The notes beneath the pieces were generated by a model. It did no database searches. It was not told the origin of the DNA and was given only the letters and a program-made list of their open reading frames with translations. 64,000 bases of DNA. Source: Nematostella vectensis (taxonomy: Eukaryota; Cnidaria; Anthozoa; Actiniaria; Edwardsiidae). Numbering within the stretch: the stretch's first letter is position 1; the number at the start of each line of letters is the position of its first letter. A program made the position numbers and the translations under genes. Below, in pieces: positions 63,250-64,000 of this stretch. The stretch is taken from contig NC_064047.1 of the NCBI RefSeq assembly GCF_932526225.1, positions 9,475,994-9,539,993 on the forward strand. The letters run 5' to 3'.

Positions 63250-64000
63250 GTATAAACGACAACCCTAACCCTGGCTAAGGTTAGGGTGAGGGTTAGGGGC
63301 TGGGTTGTCGCTAATCATTTAACCCTGGGGTTGGGGTAAAAAGTTTGGTTGTCGCTTATCGTTTAACCCTGGGGCTGGGGTAAGAAGTTGGATTGTCGCT
63401 TATCGTTTAACCCTGGGGTTAGGGTAAGAAGTTGGGTTGTCGCTTATCGTTTAACCCTGGGGTTGGGGTAAGAAGTTGGGTTGTCGCTTATCGTTTAACC
63501 CTGGGGTTGGGGTAAGAAGTTGGGTTGTCGCTAATCATTTAACCCTGGGGTTGGGGTAAAAAGCTTGGTTGTCGCTTATCGTTTAACCCTGGGGTTAGGA
63601 TAAGAAGTTGGGTTGTCGCTTATCGTTTAAAGCTGGGGCTGGGGTAAGAAGTTGGATTGTCGCTTATCGTTTAACCCTGGGGTTAGGATAAGAAGTTGGG
63701 TTGTCGCTCATCGATTAACCCTGGGGTTGGGGTAAGAAGTTGGGTTGTCGCTTATCGTTTAACCCTGGGGTTAGGGTAAGAAGTTTGGTTGTCGCTAATC
63801 ATTTAACCCTGGGGTTGGGGTAAAAAGCTTGGTTGTCGCTTATCGTTTAACCCTGGGGTTAGGATAAGAAGTTGGATTGTCGCTTATCGTTTAACCCTGG
63901 GGTTAGGATAAGAAGTTGGGTTGTCGCTCATCGATTAACCCTGGGGTTAGGGTAAGAAGTTGGATTGTCGCTTATCGTTTAACGCTGGGGCTGGGGTAAG
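63250..64000 (+). repeat. 44-bp minisatellite running off the window
   Basis: About 16 units of 44 bp, each with TTGTCGCTTATCGTTTAACC and a G-rich half (CTGGGGTTGGGGTAAGAAG). It begins in a CCCTAACCC / TTAGGG-like stretch. Variant units (GCTAATCATTT) recur at intervals, suggesting higher-order expansion. It continues past the right edge. Confidence 0.95.

Noticed and set aside
63250-64000. CRISPR-like array
   Set aside because: Repeat and spacer are not distinguishable. Every 44-bp unit is homologous along its full length, so this is a minisatellite in a eukaryotic genome.

Overview
This is eukaryotic nuclear DNA, most likely from an anthozoan cnidarian (sea anemone or coral-like). The reasons are AT-rich sequence, phase-consistent GT-AG introns, a class C GPCR, a MACPF protein fused to a discoidin domain, Penelope-like and LINE remnants, and many short inverted-repeat elements. 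The species cannot be named from sequence alone. No rRNA gene, genuine tRNA gene or CRISPR array was seen.

Layout. 1-4,024 holds no supported gene, only a Penelope/hammerhead-like remnant near 2,961-3,080. 4,025-7,873 (minus) is a two-exon class C GPCR (CaSR/mGluR-like, 983 aa). Its single intron carries a tRNA-derived SINE starting about 10 bp from the splice donor. 10,163-11,329 is a complete foldback element with a target-site duplication. From about 13,140 to 54,345 lies a large tandem duplication, unit A about 13.1-31.5 kb and unit B about 33.6-54.3 kb. Each unit holds a 14-exon gene on the plus strand. The encoded protein is secreted and carries a MACPF domain, a Methyltransf_FA-like region, a furin-like cysteine-rich segment and a C-terminal F5/8C (discoidin) domain. 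Each unit also has, upstream, a broken pentraxin-like exon and a Penelope GIY-YIG remnant. The copies differ by exon 9 and 10 indels and by independent transposon insertions.

54,684-60,990 is the most unusual object: about 6.3 kb bounded by terminal inverted repeats of about 200 bp. It carries one multi-exon minus-strand gene. The C-terminal domain of that gene resembles a FEN1/PIN-type nuclease (EE..D, DxD and GxD acidic motifs followed by a G.GK segment). The copy has an in-frame stop and several frameshifts. To the right lies a macro-domain exon (minus, 61.3-61.6 kb). It is cut into by a 481-bp MITE, and a 901-bp element with a perfect 9-bp target-site duplication lies further upstream. 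The last 750 bp are a 44-bp minisatellite running off the window.

The two MACPF genes look like paralogous secreted membrane-attack or defence/venom-type proteins. The GPCR is independent of them. Most of the other structure is mobile-element debris, which gives a relative chronology of insertions before and after the tandem duplication.
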